This document shows, piece after piece, positions 32,247 to 41,941 of a stretch of 64,000 nt of DNA (positions within the stretch are counted from its first letter, which is position 1; the number at the start of each line of letters is the position of its first letter). Source of the stretch: HT1-32 sp040219025 (GTDB lineage Bacteria; Pseudomonadota; Alphaproteobacteria; Rhodospirillales; HT1-32); contig JAVJTE010000019.1 in the NCBI GenBank assembly GCA_040219025.1, positions 95,787 to 159,786 of the forward strand, in the 5' to 3' direction. The position numbers were made by a program, and so were the translations under genes. The notes below the pieces were generated by a model. It had not been told where the DNA came from. It saw only the letters and a list, made by a program, of their open reading frames with translations, and made no database searches.

Positions 32247-35099
32247 ATGACATCACCGACGATTTCCATTCGTGGCGCCCGCGAACATAACCTGAAAAAT
32301 GTTGACATAGACCTCCCCCGGGACTCTCTGGTCGTCCTCACCGGATTGAGCGGATCGGGCAAGTCGTCTCTGGCTTTTGATACGGTTTATGCCGAGGGGC
32401 AGCGGCGGTATGTGGAAAGCCTCTCCGCCTATGCCCGGCAGTTTCTGGAACTGATGCAGAAACCGGATGTCGACCTCATTGAAGGTCTGTCGCCGGCAAT
32501 CTCGATCGATCAGAAAACCACATCAAAAAATCCGCGCTCGACGGTCGGTACAGTAACCGAGATCTATGATTACATGCGGCTGATGTTCGCCCGCGTCGGC
32601 ATTCCCTATTCACCGGCGACCGGCCTGCCGATTGAAAGCCAGACAATCAGCCAGATGGTCGACCGGATCATGGAACTGCCGGAAGATACCCGCATCTTCA
32701 TCAATGCCCCGGTCGTGCGCGGCCGCAAGGGCGAGTACCGCAAGGAACTGGCGGATTTCCGCCGTCGCGGTTTTCAGCGGGTGAAAATTGACGGCACAGT
32801 GTACCGCATCGAGGATTCACCGGTCCTCGACAAGAAGTTCAAGCATAACATTGATGTTGTCGTCGACCGCGTGGTCATCCGGGAAGACATCGCAGCACGG
32901 CTGGCCGAAAGTCTGGAAGCCGCGCTCGAACTGACGGAAGGCATTGTCTATATCGAAAATGCCGACACCGAGGAGCAGACGGTGTTCTCCTCAAAATTCG
33001 CCTGTCCGGAATCCGGTTTCACCATCGACGAGATCGAGCCGCGCCTGTTCTCGTTCAACAATCCTTTTGGTGCCTGCCCCGCCTGTGACGGGCTGGGTGT
33101 CGAGCTGATGTTCGACGATAATCTGGTCATTCCCGACACCGAAAAACCGCTGTCACTCGGCGCCATTGATCCCTGGTCGAATTCCAGCTCACGCTATTAC
33201 GACCAGACCCTGCGCAGTCTGGCCAGGCATTACGATTTCAGTCTGGCCACGCCCTGGTCGGAACTGCCGGATAAAGTACAGAAGGTCATCATGTATGGCT
33301 CCGGCACCGAAGATATCACGCTGGAATATGATGACGGCCTGCGGACCTACAAAACCAAGAAGCCGTTTGAGGGCGTGGTGCCGAACATGCAGCGGCGCTT
33401 CCGCGAAACCGATTCAAGCTGGGTTCGCGAGGAGCTCAGCAAGTACCAGTCAAACAATGACTGTTCCGTCTGTGGCGGTCACCGCCTCAAGCAGGAGGCG
33501 CTGGCGGTCAAAATTGGCGGCCTGCATATTGGCGAAGTCACTGCGATGGGAATCGCCGAGGCCCGGGACTGGTTTTCATCCATCAACGAAAGCCTGAATG
33601 AACAGCGCCAGACCATTGCCTACCGTATTCTGAGAGAGATCAACGAGCGGCTCGGGTTCCTGTGCAATGTCGGGCTGGAATATCTTACCCTGTCACGCTC
33701 ATCAGCCACACTCTCCGGCGGGGAAAGCCAGCGTATCCGTCTTGCCAGCCAGATCGGGTCGGGCCTGACCGGCGTACTCTATGTACTGGACGAACCCTCG
33801 ATAGGCCTGCATTCCCGTGACAATGAGCGCCTGCTGATGACACTGAAGCGGCTGCGTGATCTCGGCAATACGGTGCTGGTGGTGGAACATGACGAGGAAG
33901 CCATGCGCACCGCCGATTTTCTGGTCGATATGGGACCGGGTGCCGGCATTCACGGCGGCCATGTTGTCGCCGCAGATGTCCCGGACAAGGTTATCGCCAA
34001 CCCGGACAGCCTGACCGGCCAGTATCTGGCCGGGTATCGCCAGATCGACGTGCCGAAAAAGCGCCGCAGCGCCAATCGTAACCGTTTCCTGACCATCAAG
34101 GGTGCCCGGGCCAATAACCTCCGGAACGTTACCGCAAAGATACCGATGGGTACGCTGACCTGCATCACCGGCGTTTCCGGCGGTGGCAAGTCATCGCTGG
34201 TCATCGAAACGCTCTACAAGGCACTGGCCCGGCGGATGAATGGCGCACGCGCCCTGCCCGGCGAGCATGACAGCATCACCGGTGTCGAATTCCTCGACAA
34301 GATCATCGATATCGACCAGTCGCCGATTGGCCGCACACCGCGCTCCAACCCGGCGACCTATACCGGAGCCTTCACACCTATCCGCGAATGGTTTGCCGGG
34401 CTGCCGGTGGCCAAGGAACGCGGCTATTCACCCGGCCGGTTCAGCTTCAACGTCAAGGGCGGCCGCTGCGAAGCCTGTCAGGGTGATGGCGTCGTCAAGA
34501 TCGAGATGCACTTCCTGCCGGACGTTTATGTCCAGTGCGATGTCTGCAAGGGCAAGCGCTACAACCGGGAGACACTGGAAATCCGCTTCCGCGGCAAATC
34601 CATCGCCGACGTGCTCGACATGACGGTCGAGGAAGGGGCAGAGTTCTTCAAGGCGGTACCGCTGATCCGTGAAAAGATGGATACCCTTGCCCGCGTCGGC
34701 CTCGGCTATATCCATATCGGCCAGCGGGCGACAACGCTGTCAGGCGGTGAGGCCCAGCGCATCAAGCTGTCGAAGGAGCTGTCAAAACGCGCAACGGGGA
34801 AGACGCTCTATATCCTCGACGAGCCGACAACCGGCCTGCATTTCGAGGACATCCGCAGGTTGCTCGAAGTCCTTCAGGAACTGGTGGAAACCGGCAATAC
34901 GGTGGTTGTCATCGAACATAATATGGACGTCATCAAGACCGCCGACCATGTTATTGATATCGGGCCGGAAGGCGGAACCGGCGGCGGACATATCGTCGCC
35001 ACAGGCACGCCGGAAGAGATCATCGAAGTGGCCGAAAGCTACACTGGCAAATTCCTGAAACCGCTGCTGGCCCGCAAACCGGTAAAGAAAAGCGCCTGA
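32247..35099 (+). CDS. uvrA: Excinuclease ABC subunit A
   Basis: The 950-residue protein has the two UvrA ABC-ATPase halves, with Walker A GLSGSGKSS and GVSGGGKSS, two LSGGESQRIRLA / LSGGEAQRIKLS signatures, and the zinc modules CPESGF..CPACDG, CSVCGGH and CEACQGDG..CDVCKGKRY. It is the damage-recognition subunit of nucleotide excision repair. Length and motifs are normal. uvrA next to ssb-gyrA is a common alphaproteobacterial arrangement. Confidence 0.98.
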   Translation: MTSPTISIRGAREHNLKNVDIDLPRDSLVVLTGLSGSGKSSLAFDTVYAEGQRRYVESLSAYARQFLELMQKPDVDLIEGLSPAISIDQKTTSKNPRSTVGTVTEIYDYMRLMFARVGIPYSPATGLPIESQTISQMVDRIMELPEDTRIFINAPVVRGRKGEYRKELADFRRRGFQRVKIDGTVYRIEDSPVLDKKFKHNIDVVVDRVVIREDIAARLAESLEAALELTEGIVYIENADTEEQTVFSSKFACPESGFTIDEIEPRLFSFNNPFGACPACDGLGVELMFDDNLVIPDTEKPLSLGAIDPWSNSSSRYYDQTLRSLARHYDFSLATPWSELPDKVQKVIMYGSGTEDITLEYDDGLRTYKTKKPFEGVVPNMQRRFRETDSSWVREELSKYQSNNDCSVCGGHRLKQEALAVKIGGLHIGEVTAMGIAEARDWFSSINESLNEQRQTIAYRILREINERLGFLCNVGLEYLTLSRSSATLSGGESQRIRLASQIGSGLTGVLYVLDEPSIGLHSRDNERLLMTLKRLRDLGNTVLVVEHDEEAMRTADFLVDMGPGAGIHGGHVVAADVPDKVIANPDSLTGQYLAGYRQIDVPKKRRSANRNRFLTIKGARANNLRNVTAKIPMGTLTCITGVSGGGKSSLVIETLYKALARRMNGARALPGEHDSITGVEFLDKIIDIDQSPIGRTPRSNPATYTGAFTPIREWFAGLPVAKERGYSPGRFSFNVKGGRCEACQGDGVVKIEMHFLPDVYVQCDVCKGKRYNRETLEIRFRGKSIADVLDMTVEEGAEFFKAVPLIREKMDTLARVGLGYIHIGQRATTLSGGEAQRIKLSKELSKRATGKTLYILDEPTTGLHFEDIRRLLEVLQELVETGNTVVVIEHNMDVIKTADHVIDIGPEGGTGGGHIVATGTPEEIIEVAESYTGKFLKPLLARKPVKKSA

Positions 35100-35108
35100 T
35101 AGACGGAA

Positions 35109-35864
35109 TCAGGACTCCAGCCGACCGGATATCTCCTTCTCCCTGATGATATCCAGCCGCTCGAAGGTCTTGGCTGATGTCTTCGGCTGACTTTTCTCCG
35201 CATCACTGCGGCGATCCGGCGGGGTTACGATGCCGCCGGAGACAACCATCTTGATGGCGTCTTCAACCTTCATGGTCAGCGGTATGACGTCTTCCTTCGG
35301 CACGAACAGCAGAAAGCCGGAGGTCGGATTGGGTGTCGTCGGCAGGAACACATTGACCACCCGCTCCTGCGTCAGGTTCTGCACCTCACCTTCGGTGGTG
35401 CCGGTCAGGAAACCGATCGCCCAGATACCACGGCGGGGATACTCGATCAGAACGGCCTGACGGAAGGCATCCGACTTCTGCGCCATCACAGTCTCGAAAA
35501 TCTGCTTCAGGGCGCTGTAAAGCTTACTGACCACCGGCATCTGGGCCAGGATACGTTCGGACAGGCGGACGATGAAACGACCGGCGAATCCTGCCGTCAG
35601 CATCCCGATCAGGGTCAGGACAATGATGACAACCAGCAGCCCGAGACCGGGAATACCGAAGCCCTGCAGGGCCACCGGCAAATAGCTTTCCGGATTGTAG
35701 GCCTGGGGTATGAGATGCACGACACGGTCATCCACCCAGCCGATGAACCACCAGGCCAGCATGACGGTGATCCCGATCGGGGCCGTAACCAGAATACCGG
35801 CCAGAAAATAGCCGCGCAGCCTGCTGCCGAAACCGGCCTTGCGTTCCGTATTGCGGGTTAACAT
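35109..35864 (-). CDS. DUF502 family inner-membrane protein
   Basis: ATG 35864 is chosen (GAGG 10 nt upstream) over GTG 35894, giving 251 residues. Two hydrophobic stretches (GYFLAGILVTAPIGITVML, quoted as FLAGILVTAPIGITVML; and LGLLVVIIVLTLIGML) anchor it, and the cytoplasmic or periplasmic part carries the conserved PVVSKLYSALKQIFETV, IEYPRRGIWAIGFLTG and TTPNPTSGFLLFVP motifs of DUF502. The family is widespread and of unknown role. It converges with uvrA, ending 9 nt away. The C-terminal ~40 residues are polar and poorly conserved in type. Confidence 0.88.
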   Translation of the reverse strand: MLTRNTERKAGFGSRLRGYFLAGILVTAPIGITVMLAWWFIGWVDDRVVHLIPQAYNPESYLPVALQGFGIPGLGLLVVIIVLTLIGMLTAGFAGRFIVRLSERILAQMPVVSKLYSALKQIFETVMAQKSDAFRQAVLIEYPRRGIWAIGFLTGTTEGEVQNLTQERVVNVFLPTTPNPTSGFLLFVPKEDVIPLTMKVEDAIKMVVSGGIVTPPDRRSDAEKSQPKTSAKTFERLDIIREKEISGRLES

Positions 35865-36028
35865 TACCGTCTCACCTCTATACCTTCCCGGCACAATTCA
35901 CCGTGCAACAACCTATCCTACCCGCCGGGACAAACAAATCCCCCTGCACAACACCACCTGACTATTCGCTCGGGGCTTGTGCGGGACAAGCCTCACGCCG
36001 TATCGTTCCGGCGCACCGGAGGAACAGC

Positions 36029-37429
36029 ATGACCAGAGACTCACTCGCCGCCCAGCCACTTGCCGATATCGCTGAATGTCTGAGATCCAGCCCGGAACGG
36101 GTTCGGGAACTGGAAGCGTCGGTCATTGCCGCCCGCGCGGCACAACCCCGCCATGACCCGACCCCTTACCGGGAATGGCGCCCGGATATTCTGGCTGACA
36201 TGCAGAGCAATGCGGAGAAGCTCCTGCGGTCCGGAAAAGCCGGTCGGCTGGCCGGCCTCCCGGTTTCGGTGAAGGACCTCTATGGTGTCCGTGGCATGGA
36301 AACCTATGCCGGCACACCAAAGGCCCTGCCGGAAAAATTCAGCCGGGAAGGCTGGCTGGTCTCGCTGCTCCGGCAACAGGGGGCTGCCTTCACCGGCAAA
36401 ACCCATACCGTCGAATTTGCCTTTGGCGGGCTCGGGGTCAACGGACACTGGGGCTGCGTACGCAATCCCTGGGATCCCGCGGTTCACCGGGTTTCCGGCG
36501 GCTCCAGCGCCGGTGCCGGCGTCAGCCTGACAGAAGGATCGGCGCTGCTTGCGCTGGGAACCGATACCGGCGGCTCGGTGCGCATTCCTGCGGCCATGAC
36601 AGGTAATGTCGGGCTGAAAACATCCATCGGGCGCTGGTCAACAGATGGCGTGACCCCGCTCAGCCATACACTCGATACGGTCGGTTTTCTCGCCCGCACC
36701 GTCGCAGATGCGGCTTTTGTCTTCGCAGCCATCGAAGATACATCCCTGCCGCAGGCAACAGGACCGGCAGGCCTCAGGATTGGCTGTATCCGTCAGATGG
36801 CTTTTGACGACTGTTCGCCCGGTGTCACGGAAAACGTCATGGCTGCCCTGCGAAAGCTGGAAGCCGCAGGCGCCACAGTGACGGAGGCAGACTTTCCGGA
36901 AGCAGAGACGGCCTTTGACCTGCTCTGTCACAGCGGCATACCGGCAATGGAGCTCCGTCGTTTCATTGATGCAGAACTGCCGGACTGGCTGCAAAGCATG
37001 GACTGGCCGGTAAAGCGCCGAATGGTGGGAACCGATACATCAAAGGTTGATTTCTACCAGGACCGGCTGCAGGCGCTGGCCAGGGCGGTCGCATCTGCCG
37101 ACGCACGTTTTGCCGATTTCGATGTGATGGTCTGCCCGACCGTCTCTGTCACCCCGCCGGCAGTTACCGACTGCGAGGAACCGGAGACCTATGCCCCGTA
37201 CAATCTGCGATCCCTGCGCAATACGGCTATCGGAAACTATCTTGGTCTTTGCGGGCTGACGCTGCCTGTCGGCAAGGATAACGCCGGAATTCCGGTTGGC
37301 CTGCAGCTGCTCGCAAAAGGTGGCAATGACCGGCAGCTGCTCTCCGTCGGGCTGGCTGTCGAGGCTCTGCTCGGTCAGGGTGCCGATATTCTCGGTCCGG
37401 CACCGGGCGTCATCATTCCGCCCCGTTGA
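36029..37429 (+). CDS. Amidase-signature family amidase
   Basis: ATG 36029 has CGGAGG 8 nt upstream; upstream in-frame starts do not. The 466-residue protein has the amidase Ser-cisSer-Lys triad: Lys82 in PVSVKDLYG, the cis-Ser159 in GGSSAGAG, and Ser183 in DTGGSVRIP. The C-terminal GLCGLTLPVG segment is conserved. It hydrolyses an amide bond in the cytoplasm; the substrate (aryl-acyl amide, allophanate-like, or glutamine-like) is unknown. It resembles AtzF/AtzE-type amidases. Its end overlaps the convergent cyclic-nucleotide-binding gene by 17 nt. Confidence 0.88.
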   Translation: MTRDSLAAQPLADIAECLRSSPERVRELEASVIAARAAQPRHDPTPYREWRPDILADMQSNAEKLLRSGKAGRLAGLPVSVKDLYGVRGMETYAGTPKALPEKFSREGWLVSLLRQQGAAFTGKTHTVEFAFGGLGVNGHWGCVRNPWDPAVHRVSGGSSAGAGVSLTEGSALLALGTDTGGSVRIPAAMTGNVGLKTSIGRWSTDGVTPLSHTLDTVGFLARTVADAAFVFAAIEDTSLPQATGPAGLRIGCIRQMAFDDCSPGVTENVMAALRKLEAAGATVTEADFPEAETAFDLLCHSGIPAMELRRFIDAELPDWLQSMDWPVKRRMVGTDTSKVDFYQDRLQALARAVASADARFADFDVMVCPTVSVTPPAVTDCEEPETYAPYNLRSLRNTAIGNYLGLCGLTLPVGKDNAGIPVGLQLLAKGGNDRQLLSVGLAVEALLGQGADILGPAPGVIIPPR

Positions 37430-37796
37430 GCTGGCGCTCCAGTGCGCTCATCCTTTTCGTCATTGTGCGGAGATTGCGCACGAAGATATTCAGCAATCCC
37501 CGGACAAACGGATCGGCAGAAGCGAGCTTTCCCTGCAGCACGTCACGGGAAATGATGATGACTGTTGTATCCCGGACAGCGACAGCCGACGCGCTTCTCG
37601 GCTGATCGTCGATCAGGGCCATTTCGCCGAAAATCGATCCTTTCTGGATAGTCCCCAGCAGAATTTCGCGGTTGCCCAGCTGCTTGCGAATCTCCACCTG
37701 CCCCTCCTTGATCAGAAAGGCACGGGTTCCGGTCTCACCTTCATTAAAGATCGTATTCCCGGCGAAATAGATCTTCTGGTTGACGTTCTTTGACAT
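37413..37796 (-). CDS. Stand-alone cyclic-nucleotide-binding domain protein
   Basis: The 127-residue protein is essentially one cNMP domain: IFNEGETGTRAFLIKEGQVEI (quoted as GETGTRAFLIKEGQVEI), GSIFGEMALIDDQPRSASA (the phosphate-binding cassette with Glu and Arg), then a C-terminal helix. It has no DNA-binding, kinase or channel domain. It probably senses cAMP, cGMP or a related nucleotide and acts on a partner protein. It is transcribed divergently from the NUDIX gene, with 114 nt between. Confidence 0.88.
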   Translation of the reverse strand: MSKNVNQKIYFAGNTIFNEGETGTRAFLIKEGQVEIRKQLGNREILLGTIQKGSIFGEMALIDDQPRSASAVAVRDTTVIIISRDVLQGKLASADPFVRGLLNIFVRNLRTMTKRMSALERQLNGAE

Positions 37797-37910
37797 CAGA
37801 TAATTTGGCCCAAGAATAACACCCGGCGATTCGCCCTTTTGCAGTATCGCAAACTCGGCCCGGGAAACAAATGATCAGTGGAGCGACAGGCATGATACGG
37901 TGCATCAGAC

Positions 37911-38369
37911 ATGAAACGTGACTTTCCGGACCGCCCACTGGTTGGCGTCGGCGTTGTCGTGCTGAAAGGCGAGTCCGTCCTGCTGGTCCGGCGCGGAACC
38001 CCGCCCAGGGTCGGCCAGTGGAGCATTCCCGGCGGCGGGCAGGAACTGGGCGAAACGGTTGCCGAAGCGGCCGTCCGCGAGGTTCTGGAAGAGACAGGCA
38101 TCAGCATCACAGTCAAAGGCCTTATTGATGTTGTCGACCTGATCCGGCCGTCCGAAGACCCTGACCGCACCGGCATAGAATTTCACTATACCCTGATCGA
38201 TCTGGCCGCCGTCTGGCTGGAGGGTGAGCCCGTCGCCGGAGACGATGTGACCGAGGCACGCTGGGTACCGACAAATGATCTGGCCGACTACATCCTGTGG
38301 AGCGAGACAGAACGGATTATCCGCCTCGCCGGAGATGTCATCAGCCGAAAGTCAGCGCTCGCCGAATGA
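37911..38369 (+). CDS. NUDIX hydrolase
   Basis: The 152-residue protein has a complete Nudix box at about residues 42-64 (G-x5-E-x7-R-E-x2-E-E-x-G: GGQELGETVAEAAVREVLEE). It cleaves a nucleoside diphosphate linked to another moiety (ADP-ribose-like, CDP-type or others) using Mg; the exact substrate is not determined by the box. ATG 37911 is used. Its 3' end overlaps the HlyD-type gene on the other strand by 18 nt. Confidence 0.9.
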   Translation: MKRDFPDRPLVGVGVVVLKGESVLLVRRGTPPRVGQWSIPGGGQELGETVAEAAVREVLEETGISITVKGLIDVVDLIRPSEDPDRTGIEFHYTLIDLAAVWLEGEPVAGDDVTEARWVPTNDLADYILWSETERIIRLAGDVISRKSALAE

Positions 38370-39752
38370 TGTCTGGATCGACGAATAGATCGGCTTCAGA
38401 AGATAGCTGAACAAGGATTTCGATCCGGTGCTGATATCGGCCTGAACCGTCATCCCCGGACGCACGACATGCCCGTCTTCCTCGTCGCCGACATAGTTCT
38501 GGTCCAGTTCGATGATACCTTTGTAGTAAGGCTCGTTCTGCTCGTCGAGGAAGGTGGATTCCGATATCCGGACCAGCCGCCCCTTTACCCCGCCATAGCG
38601 GGCAAAGTCGTAGGTGGTCACCTTGACCGTCACTTCCTGGCCTTCCGTCACATGACCGATATCACGAACGGTAATCCTTGATTCAATTACCAGATTGGAA
38701 TCACCCGGAACAATTTCGCAGACCACCCCGCCGGGGGCGATGACGCCACTGAGTGTGACTGTCTGCAATCCCTGAACATATCCGGCAACGGGTGCCCGAA
38801 CATCCAGACGGCCAAACCGTTCTTCCAGCCGCTTTACCGCCTCTTCAATCTGGGACAATTCACTGGCAACGGTTCCCATTTCCTGCAGGGCTGTATCGCG
38901 GGATGCTTCTTCCGTTTCCAGCAGGCGTGTCTTCGACTCAATCAGCTGTTCGCGACTCTGTGCCGTCTGACCGCGCAGGCGCGACAGCTCTCCCTGAAGC
39001 CGGTCCATCTCGCGCTGCGTATCCAGCACGATAATTTTCGACATCAGGCCCTTTTTCAGAAGTCCCTCACGCAGCTGCAGTTCTTCGCGAACGCTGGCAA
39101 TCTGCCGCAACAGGGAGCCTTCCTGCCGTTCAAAAGTCCGGATTTCCGCCTCACGGGTCGCAATCTGGGTTTGCACGACATCCATCCGTGCCGCCAGTGA
39201 TCCGCGCTGTTGCCGCAGGATCTGAAGCTGGTCGTTGGTCAACGACGCGTAGCGACTGTCGACCACATTGGGATCGAATTCCCGGTTGAAGGCAAAGGAC
39301 CGCAGACGCTCAGCCTGCAGGGCGAGACCTGCCCGGCGTTTGCGCATCTGTTCCAGCTCTGCCGATGTCTGGGCCGGATCAATCTTGATCAGGACCTGCC
39401 CTTCCTCGACATACTCGTCTTCCTTCACCAGAATCGCCCCGACAATACCGCCTTCCAGATGCTGCACCAGCTTCACCTTGCCATCGGGAATAACCTCCCC
39501 GAAGGTCACTGCGACTTCATCGATCTCGGTGAAGTAGGACCAGCCGATGAAGGTCGCGACAGCGGCGAAAATAAGGAACATCGCAACACGCAGCAGGCCG
39601 GATACGCCGGCTTCTTCCAGCACGACCGATTGTGCCAGATGTCGCGCATTCCGGCTGCCCTGTTTGATCGGTGACGGGACAAGCGGCTTGCCGCCGGTTG
39701 CCGCAGCAACGGCTCCGCCTGACGCCTGTGGAACAACCTCGGTATTGCTCAT
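38352..39752 (-). CDS. HlyD-family periplasmic adaptor of type I secretion
   Basis: The 466-residue protein has a single N-terminal membrane helix (GLLRVAMFLIFAAVATFIG), a barrel-sandwich part (HLEGGIVGAILVKEDEYVEEG split into LEGGIVGAILVKEDEYVEEG), a long coiled-coil hairpin (residues ~130-300, rich in Arg/Glu/Leu heptads) and a C-terminal HlyD_3 beta region (GVVCEIVPGDSNLVIESRI). It links an inner-membrane ABC exporter to an outer-membrane channel. Its ATG overlaps the stop of the neighbouring ABC gene (ATGA), so the two are co-translated. Confidence 0.93.
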   Translation of the reverse strand: MSNTEVVPQASGGAVAAATGGKPLVPSPIKQGSRNARHLAQSVVLEEAGVSGLLRVAMFLIFAAVATFIGWSYFTEIDEVAVTFGEVIPDGKVKLVQHLEGGIVGAILVKEDEYVEEGQVLIKIDPAQTSAELEQMRKRRAGLALQAERLRSFAFNREFDPNVVDSRYASLTNDQLQILRQQRGSLAARMDVVQTQIATREAEIRTFERQEGSLLRQIASVREELQLREGLLKKGLMSKIIVLDTQREMDRLQGELSRLRGQTAQSREQLIESKTRLLETEEASRDTALQEMGTVASELSQIEEAVKRLEERFGRLDVRAPVAGYVQGLQTVTLSGVIAPGGVVCEIVPGDSNLVIESRITVRDIGHVTEGQEVTVKVTTYDFARYGGVKGRLVRISESTFLDEQNEPYYKGIIELDQNYVGDEEDGHVVRPGMTVQADISTGSKSLFSYLLKPIYSSIQTSFGER

Positions 39753-41941
39753 AACAGATCCTTCGGAATTTGCGGCCGGACTTCATCAGCCGGACCGGCA
39801 AGACGCAGATAACCGGTATCCAGCACCAGAATTTTATCCGCCAGCTTCAGATGACTGGGGCGGTGAGTGACGATAAAGATCGTTGCTTTTCCACGCAGAT
39901 TTTCAATCGCCTGCACGAATGCGCGGTCACCATCGCCATCCAGTGTATTCACCGGCTCATCGAACAGCATGATCGGCGCGGTCTTCAGATAGGCCCGTGT
40001 AAGTGACAGGCGCTGGGTGAAGCTGGACGGCAGCTGTGATGCGCCGGCATCACCGATACGGGTCTGGAAGCCGCGCGGCAGCGCCATGATATCATCATAG
40101 CAAAGGGCCATTTTCGCAGCCCGCTCCAGTTCTTCGTCACTTGCGGTAGCATGAACCAGCCGCAGGTTCTGTTCGACCGTTCCGAAGAACAGGTCGCAGC
40201 TCTGCGGCACATATCCGATGGCATGACGCAATTCGATCGGGTCCATCTGGCGGATATCAATGCCGTCGATCCGTATCGAGCCGGCTTGCGGCGTATAAAG
40301 GCCGGCAACCAGTTTCACCAGTGTCGACTTGCCGGACCCGTTGCGGCCGATGACGGCGACCACTTCACCCGGCTCTGCTTCAAAGCTTACACCGACCAGT
40401 GCCGGGTCGGCGTCGTTGGTATAACGCAGGCTGACACGGGCGAAAGTCACATGACCACGCAATGCTTTCAGGGGTGCCACCTGCTCGCGCGGGTTCCGTT
40501 CCGGGCGGATGTTCATCAGGTTATCGATCTGCTTGATGCTCGACATCACCTGCTCAAGGCGGGTCAGTGCCACAAAGCCTGTCTGTAGCGGCGACAGCAC
40601 CCGCCAGACCAGGATCATCGTCGCCACGAGGGCACCAATGGTCATATCACCTGAAAGCACCCGGAATACGCCGAAGGCAATGGTGATGGCACCGGCACTG
40701 ATGACCAGTACATGGGAAACGGTCTGGACAACTGCGGATATCTGCGCCGTCTTGAAATTCGCCATGGCCGATTTGGCCGAGAGATCGCGATACCGGTCCA
40801 GCCATGTCCGGTCAGCGCCTGTATATTTCAGCGCCCGCATCTTGCTGAGCGCCTCGACGACGAACTCCTGTCGTTGTGACCCGGCCCGGGCACTCCGGGC
40901 AACACTGTTCCGCACGAACGGGCTGACAACCAGCGCCAGCAGCAGGAACATGGCCACCATCACCATCGGCACAAACGCCAGCGGCCCGGCCAGAAGAGCG
41001 ATCACGACAATGAAGAAAATCGAAAACGGCAGTTCAAAGAAAACAATCGCCAGCGGACCGGTGAAGAACTCGCGAATGGATTCAAAATCCTTGATCCGGG
41101 CGACCTGCGCGCCGATCGTCGCGCGCTCCGTAAAGGCCGGCGGCAAGAACAGAATGCGCTGGAACACCGCGTTGCCGACAATCATGTCCAGCCGTGCCCC
41201 GACATGAGCCAGGAACTTCGAGCGGATCCAGCGGAGCGCAATATCGAAACAGATAGCCAGCATCATGCCGGAGACCAGCCAGACCAGCGTCGACTGTGAT
41301 TTCGACGCAATCACCTTGTCATAAACCTGCATAACAAACAGCGGCGATGCGAGGGCGATGATATTCAGCACCAGTGTCACGCCAAGTGTCTGGTAAAACA
41401 GGCTGCGGAACCGTTCGGTCGCGGCCCGGAACCAGCCGACACGCGCCTGCGCGGCCTGAGCGTCCGCATCATCCAGCGGCTTGAAGAAGTAGGCCGTACC
41501 TTTCAGGTTTTTCGCCGGCATTGTCTCAATCTTGCCGGTCTCACCATCAAAGGCGGTGACCACCTTGCTGTCCATCTTGAGGATAACCATTGCTGCCCGG
41601 TTTCTCGGCACGTACAGGCAGGGCAGCAGACGGACATCAATCTCCATAAGGTTCATTTCGCCAGGGCGACTGGAGAAATTCAGGTTCGCCATGACATTGC
41701 GGAACCCGGTGAGATCAAGCGTATCGACAAAATGTGGCAGAGCTTCGGCAACATGACGCGGGTCGCCGCGCCATTTCAGCGCCGTCAGCAGCGGAATCAG
41801 ACAGGCGCCAAAATCCGTCGATTTCGCAGCTTCCGCCAGCTTGCCGGTATAAAAGCTGAGCCGGTGCCCCGCCGCCGTATCGGCCAGCAGCCCCTGGTTG
41901 CTGTTCAGTGTCGGCAGATTCTCTGTCGCAGACTCAGACAT
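39749..41941 (-). CDS. Type I secretion ABC half-transporter with C39-like domain and degenerate signature
   Basis: The 730-residue protein has an N-terminal ~150-residue C39-peptidase-like domain without the catalytic Cys, six transmembrane helices (~175-450) and an NBD with Walker A GRNGSGKST (532-540), Walker B IMLFDEP (657 on) and H-loop His693. The usual LSGGQ is LPSSF followed by TQRLSLTRAYL (about 637-650), a substantial loss. It is arranged with the 584-residue half-transporter (overlapping by 8 nt) and the HlyD gene, so a heterodimer exporting a protein substrate through a MipA-type or TolC-type outer-membrane route is inferred. No RTX substrate is visible nearby. Confidence 0.9.
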   Translation of the reverse strand: MSESATENLPTLNSNQGLLADTAAGHRLSFYTGKLAEAAKSTDFGACLIPLLTALKWRGDPRHVAEALPHFVDTLDLTGFRNVMANLNFSSRPGEMNLMEIDVRLLPCLYVPRNRAAMVILKMDSKVVTAFDGETGKIETMPAKNLKGTAYFFKPLDDADAQAAQARVGWFRAATERFRSLFYQTLGVTLVLNIIALASPLFVMQVYDKVIASKSQSTLVWLVSGMMLAICFDIALRWIRSKFLAHVGARLDMIVGNAVFQRILFLPPAFTERATIGAQVARIKDFESIREFFTGPLAIVFFELPFSIFFIVVIALLAGPLAFVPMVMVAMFLLLALVVSPFVRNSVARSARAGSQRQEFVVEALSKMRALKYTGADRTWLDRYRDLSAKSAMANFKTAQISAVVQTVSHVLVISAGAITIAFGVFRVLSGDMTIGALVATMILVWRVLSPLQTGFVALTRLEQVMSSIKQIDNLMNIRPERNPREQVAPLKALRGHVTFARVSLRYTNDADPALVGVSFEAEPGEVVAVIGRNGSGKSTLVKLVAGLYTPQAGSIRIDGIDIRQMDPIELRHAIGYVPQSCDLFFGTVEQNLRLVHATASDEELERAAKMALCYDDIMALPRGFQTRIGDAGASQLPSSFTQRLSLTRAYLKTAPIMLFDEPVNTLDGDGDRAFVQAIENLRGKATIFIVTHRPSHLKLADKILVLDTGYLRLAGPADEVRPQIPKDLL